Of a stretch of 64,000 nt of DNA, positions 46,512 to 57,745 are shown piece after piece. Where the stretch lies: contig NC_057761.1 of NCBI RefSeq assembly GCF_010389155.1, forward strand, positions 3,908,501 through 3,972,500, given 5' to 3'. This DNA is from Erigeron canadensis. Its lineage: Eukaryota; Streptophyta; Magnoliopsida; Asterales; Asteraceae. The position numbers and the translations under genes were made by a program. A model generated the notes under the pieces. It had not been told where the DNA came from and did no database searches. It saw nothing but the letters and a program-made list of their open reading frames with translations. How positions within the stretch are numbered: the stretch's first letter is position 1; each line of letters starts with the position of its first letter.

Positions 46512-46921
46512 TTATGGTGTTAGATGAAGTGGCAAAATTGCACTTCTTGCATGCCCAAATGAAAAGAAACCTCTTCCAATTACTCTATTAGTGTTACTAC
46601 TACTACTGCTACTACATCCATCATTTACTTTCGTTCCATCAACTACATTGTTATTCATCGAGTTCGTCCTTTGAACGATTTCTTGAACCGCCAAAAGAAG
46701 TTGTCGATCCAAGGCCGAATCCATCGAAAACGATCTTCGAATCGGTTGTACTAAAAATTGTTCATCACTACCCTTTCTTCTACCATTATTAACATCAATA
46801 CATTCATCTCCAATACTTGTTACATTATGACCATATTTTTTCATCAACTTCTTTGTCCTCTTTCTCGATTCATGACCCAAATTTCGTCTCTCGACGTCTC
46901 CATCGATATTTCTTGTCTCAC

Positions 46922-46985
<64 letters not shown>

Positions 46986-47510
46986 TAATTCAATCACAAC
47001 ATAATCTTGTTCATTTCTCACAACTTGTGGTGGTGGATTTTCTAATAAAGGGAAATGTGAAGGTATAGATATACTATTTCGACAAAGAGGACAATTTGGG
47101 TTATTTTGTAACCAAACATCAATACAATCAATATGAAACAAATGACCACAATTTGGTATCCTTCTAAGCTTCTCAAAATGCTGAAACTCGGCTAAACAAA
47201 CCGCACATTCGTTATCCGAATCCGGTTCTTTTTGGTAATGGAAAACGGGTATGGATCGAATAACGGATTCATCAAGACCTTTGGGTTCAGGAGTAGTGGA
47301 AACATAAAGAGGTTGGTGAGTATTATTTGTGTTTCTAGAAAGATTGAAACGGCGGAGAATGTCTATTCTATGCCAATTGAGACAACATTTGATGACAAAA
47401 ATATAGTAAAAGACTAAAAGAAAGATTGTTGCAAATATTCCAATAATGGCAACCGCTATGATTGGAAAACTAGCAGCATGAGATTGTGAAGATGGATGTT
47501 GTGGCTCCAT
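46512..47510 (-). CDS. RING-H2 finger E3 ubiquitin ligase, ATL family
   Basis: Intronless frame of 332 residues, as usual for ATL genes. A single transmembrane helix lies at about residues 15-42 (FPIIAVAIIGIFATIFLLVF), and the GLD motif is at 78-80 (KGLDESVIRSIPVF). The RING-H2 ring uses C102, C105, C121, H123, H126, C129, C140 and C143, with the tryptophan expected for E2 binding (VWLQNNPNCPLC). ATL proteins are membrane-anchored E3 ligases of defence and stress responses. The C-terminal motif RRSFSMDSALDRQLLLAVQEI and RGFFSFGHARSAILP point to the ATL1/ATL16 subgroup. A run of 21 asparagines (176-196), coded entirely by AAT, lies after the ring and is probably a length-variable microsatellite. 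The start is MEPQ at 47510. Confidence 0.93.
46923..46985 (-). repeat. (AAT)21 microsatellite coding poly-asparagine
   Basis: Twenty-one uninterrupted AAT codons in the ATL gene. The absence of AAC interruptions points to recent slippage. Confidence 0.95.
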
Positions 47511-47662
47511 TTAATTTAGAGATAGAGATAATTAAGAGAAATATTAAGAGAGGGTTAAGTACTAATTAAGTGTTCATGAAAATGGGTTGTGTGATTGGAT
47601 CTTGATGAATATGAGCATCTCTTGAAAGAAAGCAGAGAGGGAGAGACAGACAGATTGGTGTG

Positions 47663-47670
47663 TATATATA
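47663..47670 (-). promoter_or_regulatory. Possible TATA box of the ATL gene
   Basis: TATATATA on the minus strand about 150 bp upstream of the ATL start codon. Transcription would begin near 47630, leaving a GA-rich 5' UTR. Position and sequence fit, but AT-rich surroundings make chance possible. Confidence 0.4.
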
Positions 47671-48410
47671 ATATTTACAAAAAATAATTTTTTATATATA
47701 TAAGTACAATGTACACACTAGCTATACACTCATACATATGTATGATCACTGGATGATGGTATTATTATATAGATTTGAAAATATTGTGTGTTTGTGTATG
47801 AGAGAAGGAATGGGGACTACAACATAGGGGGTGGCAAAATATATATGTTTAAATAGAGTGGAGTGAAATTAATGTGTGAACGGTCAAAAGTTATAGGTTT
47901 GACTACTCTTGCTCCAATCATTTGGAGAAACTAGACTTTCTAATTAAATGAAAAAATAACTTTTTGACCATTCGTAGTTTCTTACACACGCTCACACATC
48001 GTACAAGCTAGTGTAGATGTAGCAGCTTAATTGTAGGAAAAAACGCTAAATGTCTCATTAAAAAAAAATTACATATGTTTATTACTTTATTCCATTTATT
48101 GTATGAACATCATCTAGTCTTTCACATAAATGTGTTTTAAATATGGCAATAAACTTAAGACTTGAATTAAAAATATGATTAACAAAAAAAACCATATATG
48201 TAGCAGATAGAATATGTAGTAGGTATCCAATGAAACCAACCTTTGGTTGGTTGGCAAAAAGAAAAAGATAAGAAAATAAAAGCTTTTATATTCATATTTT
48301 TCGATTATTGCAAGTATGTACAGTATGGCACAAAGCCACACACTATATTCATTTTATAGTTGGCAAACTTTACATCCAAGTAACTTATTTACAATTCTGA
48401 ATATACATTA
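47671..48410. other. Upstream spacer of the ATL gene
   Basis: AT-rich presumed promoter and spacer. TTGAC words, the core of W-boxes, occur around 47885-47965 (GGTCAAAAG, TTTGACTAC), as often seen near defence genes, but they are short and not diagnostic. Confidence 0.35.
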
Positions 48411-48658
48411 TGTTCTTGAGTTTTTTTAAAGAGAGAAAAGAAAAGAATTCAAATGATTTTAAAACAAGTTAGGTTCTTGAGTTTTTTTTTTTAAGTGAGA
48501 AAGGAGATGAATTGAAATGATTTGAAAAGAAGTTTTAGTTGTTTTTATTTAAAAAATCTTCCTCCCATTATTAGGATGATTTGGAAGGATTAAATATTAC
48601 ATCTTCTTATCATATCACTTCTTTTCTTTTCTTAAAAAAAATAGACTCATGAACATAA
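48411..48658. mobile_element. About 250-bp foldback MITE
   Basis: Ends TGTTCTTGAGTTTTTTT (left) and the mirror of TGTTCATGAGTCTATTTTTTTT (right), both continuing into AAGAAAAGAA-type sequence. A second copy of the left arm (GTTCTTGAGTTTTTTTTTT) lies inside at about 48473. Borders uncertain by a few bases. Confidence 0.6.
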
Positions 48659-48994
48659 CATAATTGTCAAAATTTTACTCGTATTATATAACTAGTTTGA
48701 ATGCAAGTAACATATCAAAGTTAACTTTGATTTTTATAGAATTTGACATAATATATGTTAAAACTTAAAACAATGTATGCACAAAGGTCACAAACATAAT
48801 ATAGCATTTACCATAGGATAAGAAACATGCATGTAGAAAAATATGCTCAAAGATATATATAAAGATCGACATCTTTTCTAATCGACTTAGAGTTCTATAA
48901 TTTTTTTTCCCTTTAGTTTAGTGAACCATTAATGGTCGATTTATGTTAAATTTTTTGGGAATGGACTTTTTTCTGGAATGGCTTGATTTATTTA

Positions 48995-49450
48995 TACTAT
49001 CTTATAAAATATTTTGCATTTTTTTAAAATATCAAAAGATGATTTAAACTATCTAAATTACCCCATTTTTTATTCATTAATTTAAACATTTTTACCTAAT
49101 ATACCTATAATACCTTTAAATCTAAACCATTCATTTTTCTCTCTCTTCTCAAATCTCAACCACTCATTTTTTTTCTCTCTCCTTTATAAATCATTTTATT
49201 CCTCTAATTCTTTCAAAATATTTTATCTCAAAAACCATATATCGATAAATTATAAAAATTGTGTGGGGTTCTTAAAATTCCATCCTCTTTTATTAGAGGT
49301 GTCATTTGATATACTTTCAACGAAATTTTAAATCCGAGGGTGGAGCCCATACGGCTAAGGCATTTGATTATCACACCTTAGGACTTATCACCTTTTATGA
49401 CCTATCACCCCACCATCTCACCGCTGCAACGCGCGGGTAGTTTCTCTCGT
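48995..49450 (+). mobile_element. Helitron-like repeat copy E
   Basis: Plus-strand copy starting near TATACTATCTTATAAAAT, with AAACATTTTTACCTAATATA in the middle (compare AAATATTTTCACCTAATATA in copy F). It ends CGCTGCAACGCGCGGGTAG then TTTCTCTCGTGTTGACTAA and T. The GC-rich hairpin-like end and CTAA|T fit a Helitron terminus. Confidence 0.5.
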
Positions 49451-52163
49451 GTTGACTAATGCGCAACTTTTCTTTGGACTTTTACTTATGTTAAGTGTTG
49501 ATAATTTTTACTTGACCTTTTTCAATTTTGGAATCCTTCAAAATTTGATAGAATGCTGTGTCACTCTCTGAAATCGAATGCAATCATGCTCAAAAAATAT
49601 TCTGGTGTAATTCGTTTTTTCTCTTACGTACACTGGGTATTAAAAAAAAGTTCCTACCGTTCTAGAGAAATTTACACTATGTGAAAAAAGAAAATAACTC
49701 ATGTGTACGTTCACTTACAGTCTTACACTTCTGAAATTTGAATGCGTCACTGATTTCATTATGGTTAACAAAGGTAAACCTTTAGTTGATTTGGTTCTAT
49801 TTTACTCTTTTAGTTTTAGTTTGCTGATTAATTTGATTTTTTGTTTATGTATGTTTCTATCAGCTTTTTCTTGACTATATATATATATATAGTTTACACT
49901 TTAATTAGGTACTGATATGACTGTCTACGTTTTACCTTTTTCATACTTAATTTTTGACAAGATTGTGTGTACGTTGTTATTATTGTGTTGTGGTCATGGG
50001 CGACACTACTACATTAGAAGGAGGGGTAGCTGGGGCTGATCCACTCGAGTTACATAGTGTGAGATTTTCATAATATGTTGGTTATTTTATTGGTGTTGTA
50101 GGTCAACATAATTTGAGATACCGGTTAACGTATATAACTTTATAGAAAAAAACTTTTAAAAATGAATTTGACTAACTAAATCAGAAATGGAAACAAACAA
50201 AAGCGTTAAACCCTTACCAAAATGTAAAAATAGTGAAAAATACTTAAAAATCTGCACAGATTTAAAACTAGTGTTAAAAATTGTGTGCTATAGGTCACGG
50301 GCGCCACTAGTTGTTGTTATATACTCCGTATATATTTACGACTTTCATGGCTTTATATTTCTCATTAACTTATGCTAAATGTCATGTACATTTTCATCTA
50401 ATTTGAAATTTAAAGGTTAAATTAAGTACGATAGATATAACCTACGTACCATGAAAGTATTTGGTTGGAATACAAACTACAATAAAGTATGATTGGTCAT
50501 GCATGTAGAAAAACAAGAATCCAATTTCCATAATATATAGTCAATCATCATCAGAACATAAAAACCCAAAGAGTCTTTTACAAGAGTCTCACTAGTGCAC
50601 ATGCAACCTTCATTTGTTGACTTGTTACTTGTTGATTGTTATTGATTTCTTTGGGCCCATAGGATCCAAGATTTCCACAATTCCACACTAGAATTATGCT
50701 TCCCCTCCATAATCATTTAAAACTCAAATTTTCTTTAAGCTTTCTCTACTAAAAGTGAACACTTTTGGGTTAATTCCCACAAATGACACCTACTTTCAAC
50801 AAAATCCTAACTTTCTACAATAATTAATTCATATTACCTTACTTTTTAATCTTTTCTTTCTCTTTACTCTTTCGTCATTACCTTATCTTTTCATTTTCTT
50901 TTTTCACTTTACAATTCTTTCATCATTTGATAAAACTTTAAGGTACAATAAATCAAACCAAATCATAATCGAAACACGAAAGATGAATCAAGTTAATTTT
51001 TACAAAACTATATATTGCGATTGTTTTGGATGAAGTGATTTAATTTGTAGTTCCATGTCATGGGTACAAAATCATTCCATATGCATACATTTTTATGCCT
51101 ATGTGAGATTTACGTAGTTGGTAAGGGCTCTTGCAGTGTTGTCTTTTACAGTGTAAGTTCAACCTGACCAGACCTCTTTTAGATTATTTAGGAAGAATGT
51201 AAATGCTATCATTTTTCGTTAAAAAAACAAATTAGTCTTCCCGACCATATCCCATAGTTACAATTACAATAATTCTTAAAAATTTAAACATGCATTACAA
51301 AAAAAGGTAGTTAAATCCACAATATTTTAGAACTATCCAGAACAAACGTAACGATATAAAACATGCATTGTATGAAGATGACTAAATTTTGTTGTGAATT
51401 TATTACTTCTATAAAGAAAATGGTAAAATCTTGTATCAATAAAAAATATATATATATTTAATCTTTGTGTGTGTTTTTTTATTTTGTCTGGACTTTGTAT
51501 ATAAGACCGTCATGGATCATATGTACATCAAAGTATCAAACACTACCAACAAATCACTGTATGTAGTCTTCTTATCAATTGATGTATCCAATAACCTCTA
51601 AACTTTCTGTTGATGAATATCATGATTAACTCATCTTCACTGTCGGAGCCACTATATCTACTGATATCTAATTATAATTAATAAGAGTAAAGCAACTAAT
51701 CGTGATTAACTCAATCTTCACCATGAGTTACTGGATCTATTGATGTCTACCATATATAATGAAATTAAAGCAACTATGTACCAACTATTAATCAATAGAT
51801 TGATATTTAGAGGAGTCGAGACTTTAAAATTTTGAGTTTAAATTTAGGTGTGAGTCCGGACGGGAGACACGGATTTTCTGAAAACCAGGTTTGTTTGGAT
51901 TTAGAGTTGGGCATAACAAGAGTCGATATACTTATCATATTATTAAGCTTACTCACTAATACTATTTAAGAGCTAGACCACAACGTATAAAAATATAGGT
52001 AATGATTTATACACCATTAATTTTTAACCACACACCACTAAACATGTTTTATATAATTATATAGTACAACATCTTAAAACATGTTCGGTGATGTACGCTT
52101 AGAAAATGATAATATACAGATCATCACCCATAAATGAAAATTGATAAATTATGTATCTACTTA
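49451..52163. other. Long AT-rich spacer
   Basis: No gene recognised over 2.7 kb. Contains an (AT)n at 49876-49891, poly-A/T runs, and one possible SINE at 51105-51240. A CT-rich stretch (50850-50930) shows no associated reading frame. Confidence 0.4.
51105..51240 (+). repeat. Possible tRNA-derived SINE
   Basis: GTTGGTAAGGGCTCTTGC and, about 30 bp later, AAGTTCAACCTGACC resemble the A and B boxes of plant SINEs. Tail and duplication not confirmed. Confidence 0.28.
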
Positions 52164-53102
52164 GAGTATTGGCATCTCTTAACTCAGTCTCTTTTTTACC
52201 ACTCACACTTAACCAATCTCTTTATATCACCGCATTTACCCCTCACTCATACCATAATACATTAGTTTGTGGCAACTCATCACTCACAACAAACTTTATT
52301 TTAATTTAAACTTAAATTCCTTTAAGAACATAAAAAAAATACATAATATTACAATAAAACATCACGTAAAAAACAAACATTACAAACCCTAAAAAGGACG
52401 ACATACCTAAAAATTGAAAAGAAAAAGAAAACACATTGTGGTGCTATAAAAGAGCTACAAATCCTAAAATTTGATGAAACTTCTCCGGCTCGATATGCCC
52501 CTGCCATTGTTCGGCATGATAAAGCGCATCTTCTAACCCGGAGCGTCATTAACACTACCATCTATATTGTTCAGCTTGAAAATTTTGTCCTGCAGATTGC
52601 TCACATAAAGTATTTCAAGGTTGGTATTTTTCCATTCCGATGCTCGTAGTTCTTCTATTTCGTAACCAGTCCTCCTTCTACGCTAAGTTTCTTGATAACT
52701 GTCGATAGCTCACCTCAGGTGTTGGCATTGTGTAGCATGTGTTTCTGCATTTTCATCCTTCACTTCAAATAGTGTCATTAAAAACCTACGGGTGTTGGAA
52801 GAAGAAGATTGTAACGATGAAGACATTTTCAGATTTTTAATTTGTTGGAACTTGAAGTTTAAAATAAGAATGTTTTGTTTAAAAATGAGATAGTTGTTGT
52901 TTAAAATGAAAAAAATAATGTATTTTAAAAAGAATTAGCCGTTGAAGGGGGATGGGCCCCCGACGGTCCAATTCACTCACACACGTTGCGCGAGGTTCGA
53001 CCACAGTTTCTTCACCACACTGCAAATAATGGGAACAACAGCGGTGTTGCCTTGAGAGGCCGAACCCACCATGCACCAAAAATCCACCCGATGTCAGGCC
53101 TC
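52164..53102. mobile_element. Possible PIF/Harbinger-like element with TTA duplication
   Basis: GAGTATTGGCATC at the left follows TTA (52161-52163). The right end, the mirror of GAGGCCTGACATC, precedes TTA (53103-53105). The 13-bp ends match at nine positions. The minus strand near 52500-52830 has a serine-rich start and broken frames that might derive from an element-encoded ORF. Assignment is tentative. Confidence 0.4.
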
Positions 53103-54688
53103 TTAGGGGTAAGGGTGCAGTTAGCACTTTTCATCGCCTCTTTCTATTGTCTTGCATCAGCTCTTTGGCTTCATTGTGTTGGGATTTCATTAACCGGATA
53201 ACATAAAATGGGTTGGGTAACCGACCCAGTTTGAGTGACATATTTAAAAATGGTTTACAAAAAAAATTCAAATTCAAACATGTCGCGCAGGGGAAAGCGT
53301 GTTAAAGAACTATTAACAACTATTAAAAACATGTGGTATCAATTTAGGAAACATTTAATAGTTCTAATATCTCGTCACAGAATCACCATGCAATGCAATA
53401 TAAGTAACTTTAAATAAATAAGAAACTAACTACATTGCGGTAGACGAAATCCTGCATGATCTGAAAAGTTTCAGAAACGAGATTCCAAGTGTAGAATCCC
53501 TCCGTAAGTACATTCACGAACAATGGCTCTACCAAGGGTCTGCTAGACACCTTTAAGCTTACGACTGCAACCGAACAAAACCCTCAATTTGACCCTTAGG
53601 TCGAATTCGACTATTATCTTTAACTTTGGCTTTGACCGTTAGTTGACTTTGACGTCATTAGTTGCTTAAATGCTTAAGTAACTAACTATTGAAGCTTGGA
53701 TAATAACTGTGATGCTTTAATTAGTTATCAAAGATCATAATATGTTATATTAGTTTTCATTTAGTTATTGGAGTGCTCGTTCGGTCGTTTGAGTACCCCG
53801 TTCGTTAGTTTGAGCCTTAACGATCGTTAAATTTAATTTAGGGGCACTTTAGTAATTTGGCAAAGGTGGTGGACGGTTTTGAGGAGATTAAGCATCCCTA
53901 ATACCTCATTTTCTCCAGGGATTAGTGTGTGTTTATGAAGGTGTGCCTCCCTTTGTCTCCATAGCTTAATTTCATTGATTTCGGGTTGATTCGGGTGGAT
54001 TAAACGTTAGTTTATCGAATCTTTGATCATCTTTAAGGTAAGGATTGTAATCTCTACTAGTTTTTGGTCATATTCAATTATTCAATTCGATCATATCTGG
54101 TCTTGATTGATTTTATGCGTTTCGTTTTTAGAATCAGTGATTTCCGGTCTACCGGTAACCGTTGTTGCAATCGTTTGGTGTGTTTTGGATTCCTCCAGGT
54201 ATGGACATGTTCTTGATGATGATTTTATGATTAGATAGAGTCCTTTTATTATTCACATCTGATCTTGATCATGGGAGGGTGTTTGTTGATTGAAACTCGT
54301 TTTCTTCTATTCGGTGACCTGAAATGTAAATCGTTGTCTTGCAAATCAATCGGGAAGTAATTGATGATTTTATTGCATCAATATACCCTTAATCTACTGT
54401 ATTTTAGGTTTCAAAAGTCTTGGTGGTGTTTTGGGGTTGTTTGGTAATCGTTTAAGTGGTGTTTTGAAACAAAGAAAAAAGTTTTTGGTCGTTTCTGAGT
54501 TGGTGTGGCGCACCAGGTAATGGGGTGCGGCGCAGTTAGTTTTGCGGAGCCGAGGTGTTGCATGAAGGTGCGACGCACTTGGATTTTAGGTGCGACGCAC
54601 CTGATGCTGATTTGTACGTTTGGAATTGTTCGATGCTCATTTTAATTGTGTTTTCATTCTAGGTTGCCGAGAACACATTCCAAGCATA

Positions 54689-55308
54689 CAGTGGCGGAGC
54701 CACACTAGACCCAGGAAGGGCCAAGGCCCACCCTGCAAAGCCTACTACAAGTAAGATGTATATGTATTTGTTTGTGAAATTTGACTCATTTAATCACTTG
54801 GCCCGCCCGAAATATGAAGCTTAAAAATTCTAATAAGAAAATCCATTTATAATTCTTGGTTTTAAGATCATTAAAGGTAAAATCCAATTACAACGTCCAT
54901 AAAGCTGATATGTTATTAACTAACTTTCAGTCCTATAGTGTTAAACAATGATAATTTCTTAAATTTTTTTAAGACAAACACAAAAGACAATTCTAGTTTA
55001 TAATCTAGTGTTAGAAGTTTAATAAAATCTTTTCTTTTAACAAGATTAGTTATTTTACTCATGTTTTTCTACTACTTTTTACTAACAAAATAAATTGAAA
55101 TGTCTCTTTTTTAAGTTTCTTCTTTTCATTCCCCCCCCCCCCCAATTTATCGACAAATTTTCATGTTTATTCTATACTTTTTTTGTTGTTATGTATCAAT
55201 AGTTTCGTTGTAGTTCTAGGGCCACTTTTCTTATGTTGCGTTTTAAAGTATTTTGGTAAGGCAAAAATTTTTGGCCGTCCCCGAGTCAAAATCCTCGTTT
55301 CGCCACTG
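54689..55308. mobile_element. 620-bp hAT-type MITE with perfect 8-bp duplication
   Basis: Terminal inverted repeats CAGTGGCGGA (left) and the mirror of CAGTGGCGAAA (right). It is flanked by CAAGCATA at 54681-54688 and 55309-55316, a perfect 8-bp duplication, the length typical of hAT. The interior is AT-rich with a poly-C run at about 55131-55143 and no reading frame. Confidence 0.88.
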
Positions 55309-56935
55309 CAAGCATAGTAAATATCAGTTTTTTTTTAAGAAGCTTTGAAAGGTAAGATAACTACCTTTTGACACGAGTAACACAACAAGAACTTAGATTT
55401 CATAATTAACGATGGTTAAAGCCCTTTTCAAACGCTTGTTAAGTTATGGAAACTTCGGTAGGGCTTATGGTTGGTTTTATGCATGTTATGCCTTAGTTAA
55501 CTTTTGCTATTAATGTAATGTATACTTTAGCCTATGATGATTGACATGTTTGACTTGATTGCTTACGGTTGATATATTGTATGATTTGCATGGTTGATTA
55601 AGATTGTAATTGCATGCTTTGATGTTTGATTGGCCTACACATGTAGTACACTAGACTCATGTAGGATTGCCATGATTCACAGTTGCACATAGGGGCCCTA
55701 AAACAATGAGACTGAAATGATTGATAAAACATACGATTGAAACGGTTGATAAACTCGAGTATATACTTATGGTTGAAAAGTGTTAAGCTTAACCCATGCT
55801 AGTCTCAGGAGGGGCTCGTATGCTACGGTTGGTCGGACGGGGTAGTCATGATGCCCCTTACGACATGGTCACGATTGCTTGAGTTTGCCGGGTGGTTAGG
55901 ACCGATTACCATGCTTTGCTAAACAGCTTCCTCCTGGATTTGGTTATGCCTATCCTTAATGATACCGATGAACCCCAAAAGGATTACCCATTATGTCGGG
56001 TGAAAGGTTTCGGGAAAGGTCGAATGACCGCCTATGCACAACTCGCGATTGATTTACTTATGTGACTTAAGTCACTACTTAACGGTTGAAAATGGCATAA
56101 CCTACGATTGATGATGAAGATTGAAATTGAGATTGAAATCAAGATTGATAATGATGATTGATGAGATGATTGAGGTTGCTAGGCACATGTAGGAATGATA
56201 TCTCTTATTGTGCTATTTGATTGACATGTAATTATGATTGTTAAATGTTTGGCATGCGTTGATGATTGTTATATATATATGCTTGACATGCGTATGATAT
56301 TTATAAGATTGATTTAATTGACAACCTTTTTATATAACATGTGGTTATCTTATTCAGCTGATACTTGTTTTGTTTAAAATGTCATGTCTTCTGTCACACC
56401 CCGACTAAGGCGGAAAACTCGGGATGCGACGCATAGTACACGCATCATGGATATTACGTAGAGTAGCTACATGAATACTCAAATAACACATATTTCATAG
56501 AATTCAAACATAAATATCCAACATAGAGTCAAGATTCAAATAAAACATAGATAAACTCCCACGCAGGGGATTAACACTTAGGCATAATGCCATAGTCTAA
56601 ACATATAGCAAACATAACAAAACATAAGATATGCAGCTCTAAAACCCTAGTCTGGTCTGCTACAGGTCATCATGATATGCTCCTTAGCCACCTCTAATGT
56701 GGTTCACATGTTCACCTGAAAGGATACTCAAAAGTGTCAACACAATGGTTGGTGAGTTCGTAGGTTTTGTAAACAAGTATCAAGTATGGTGCCAGGTCGA
56801 AATATCATCAAGATCCACACAGCAATATGGCTATCAACTTACTTATGATAGCAAGAATCAAGTATCTCTATGCCACCAGCATTTACGGTATACCAGGCCT
56901 AAGGTGCAAGTATCAAGTATCTGGTGGCTCCAACT

Positions 56936-57036
56936 CCACCATAAGTATCAAGTATCAAGTATCTGGTGCCTCCAACTCCACCATAAGTATCAAGTATCAA
57001 GCATCTCAAACTCCAACATAAGTATCAAGTATCAAG
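56936..57036. repeat. AAGTATCAAGTATC tandem-like repeat
   Basis: The word AAGTATCAAGTATC recurs with spacers CTGGTG(G/C)CTCCAACTCCACCAT inside the nested solo LTR. It occurs at a place corresponding to the 44-bp array of the related LTR at 42271, suggesting that this LTR zone evolves quickly by duplication. Confidence 0.7.
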
Positions 57037-57604
57037 TATCACAGTGCACATCATACAGTACAGTCAAATAGCCATAAATGATGATAGACACAAAGGCATG
57101 AGTATCCTTCCACCCCAAAACATATTAAAAGAGGGGCTACGAAACTCACATGATTGCTAGCAACAAGATCAAGCTACAAAAGATATCAGAAAGCAAGTAA
57201 CCAGTACGCAGTCAATCTGTTGCAAGTTATCACAAATAAGTATTCATTCAATATAAATAAACGTGCTCATAACGTGTCGCCAAGTGTTGACCAAGTTGTC
57301 CAAAAGCGTACTAGTTTCACTTTGACCAGATTTTACGAGTTTGACCAAAGTTGACCAAATCACAAGTTTGACTAAGTTGACCAAACCGACCAAAGTTGAC
57401 CAAGGTTGACTAAACCGACCAAAGTTGACTAAATCGGGGTAGTAATCTAAGTCCGAGGTCTCGATTGAAATTTGAGGTCTTAAATTGATCTTGAGGTCTT
57501 AAATTAAATTTGGGGTCTTATTTCACTAAAAGACAAAACTGAAATTAAGAGGCTAGATTTTAGAGGCTAAATTTGAGAGGCTAGTAAATATGGGGTCTTA
57601 TTTT

Positions 57605-57745
57605 GAATATACGAGGTCACAAATGAAATACGAGGTCACATTTGAAATACGAGGTCGCAAATGGAAATACGAGGTCACATTTGAAATACGAGGTCGCAAA
57701 TTGGAAATACAAGGTCGCAAATCGGCGGGGTCGTAAACTAGGTTG
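57605..57745. repeat. ATACGAGGTC-type short tandem array
   Basis: About seven imperfect units of roughly 19-20 bp (AAATACGAGGTCACATTTG) in the nested solo LTR. A related, looser array (AATACGATG(T/C)CG) lies at 58410-58600. Confidence 0.75.

Noticed and set aside
46758..47068. Poly-isoleucine and poly-tyrosine frames on the plus strand
   Set aside because: Antisense to the (AAT)21 asparagine run of the ATL gene.
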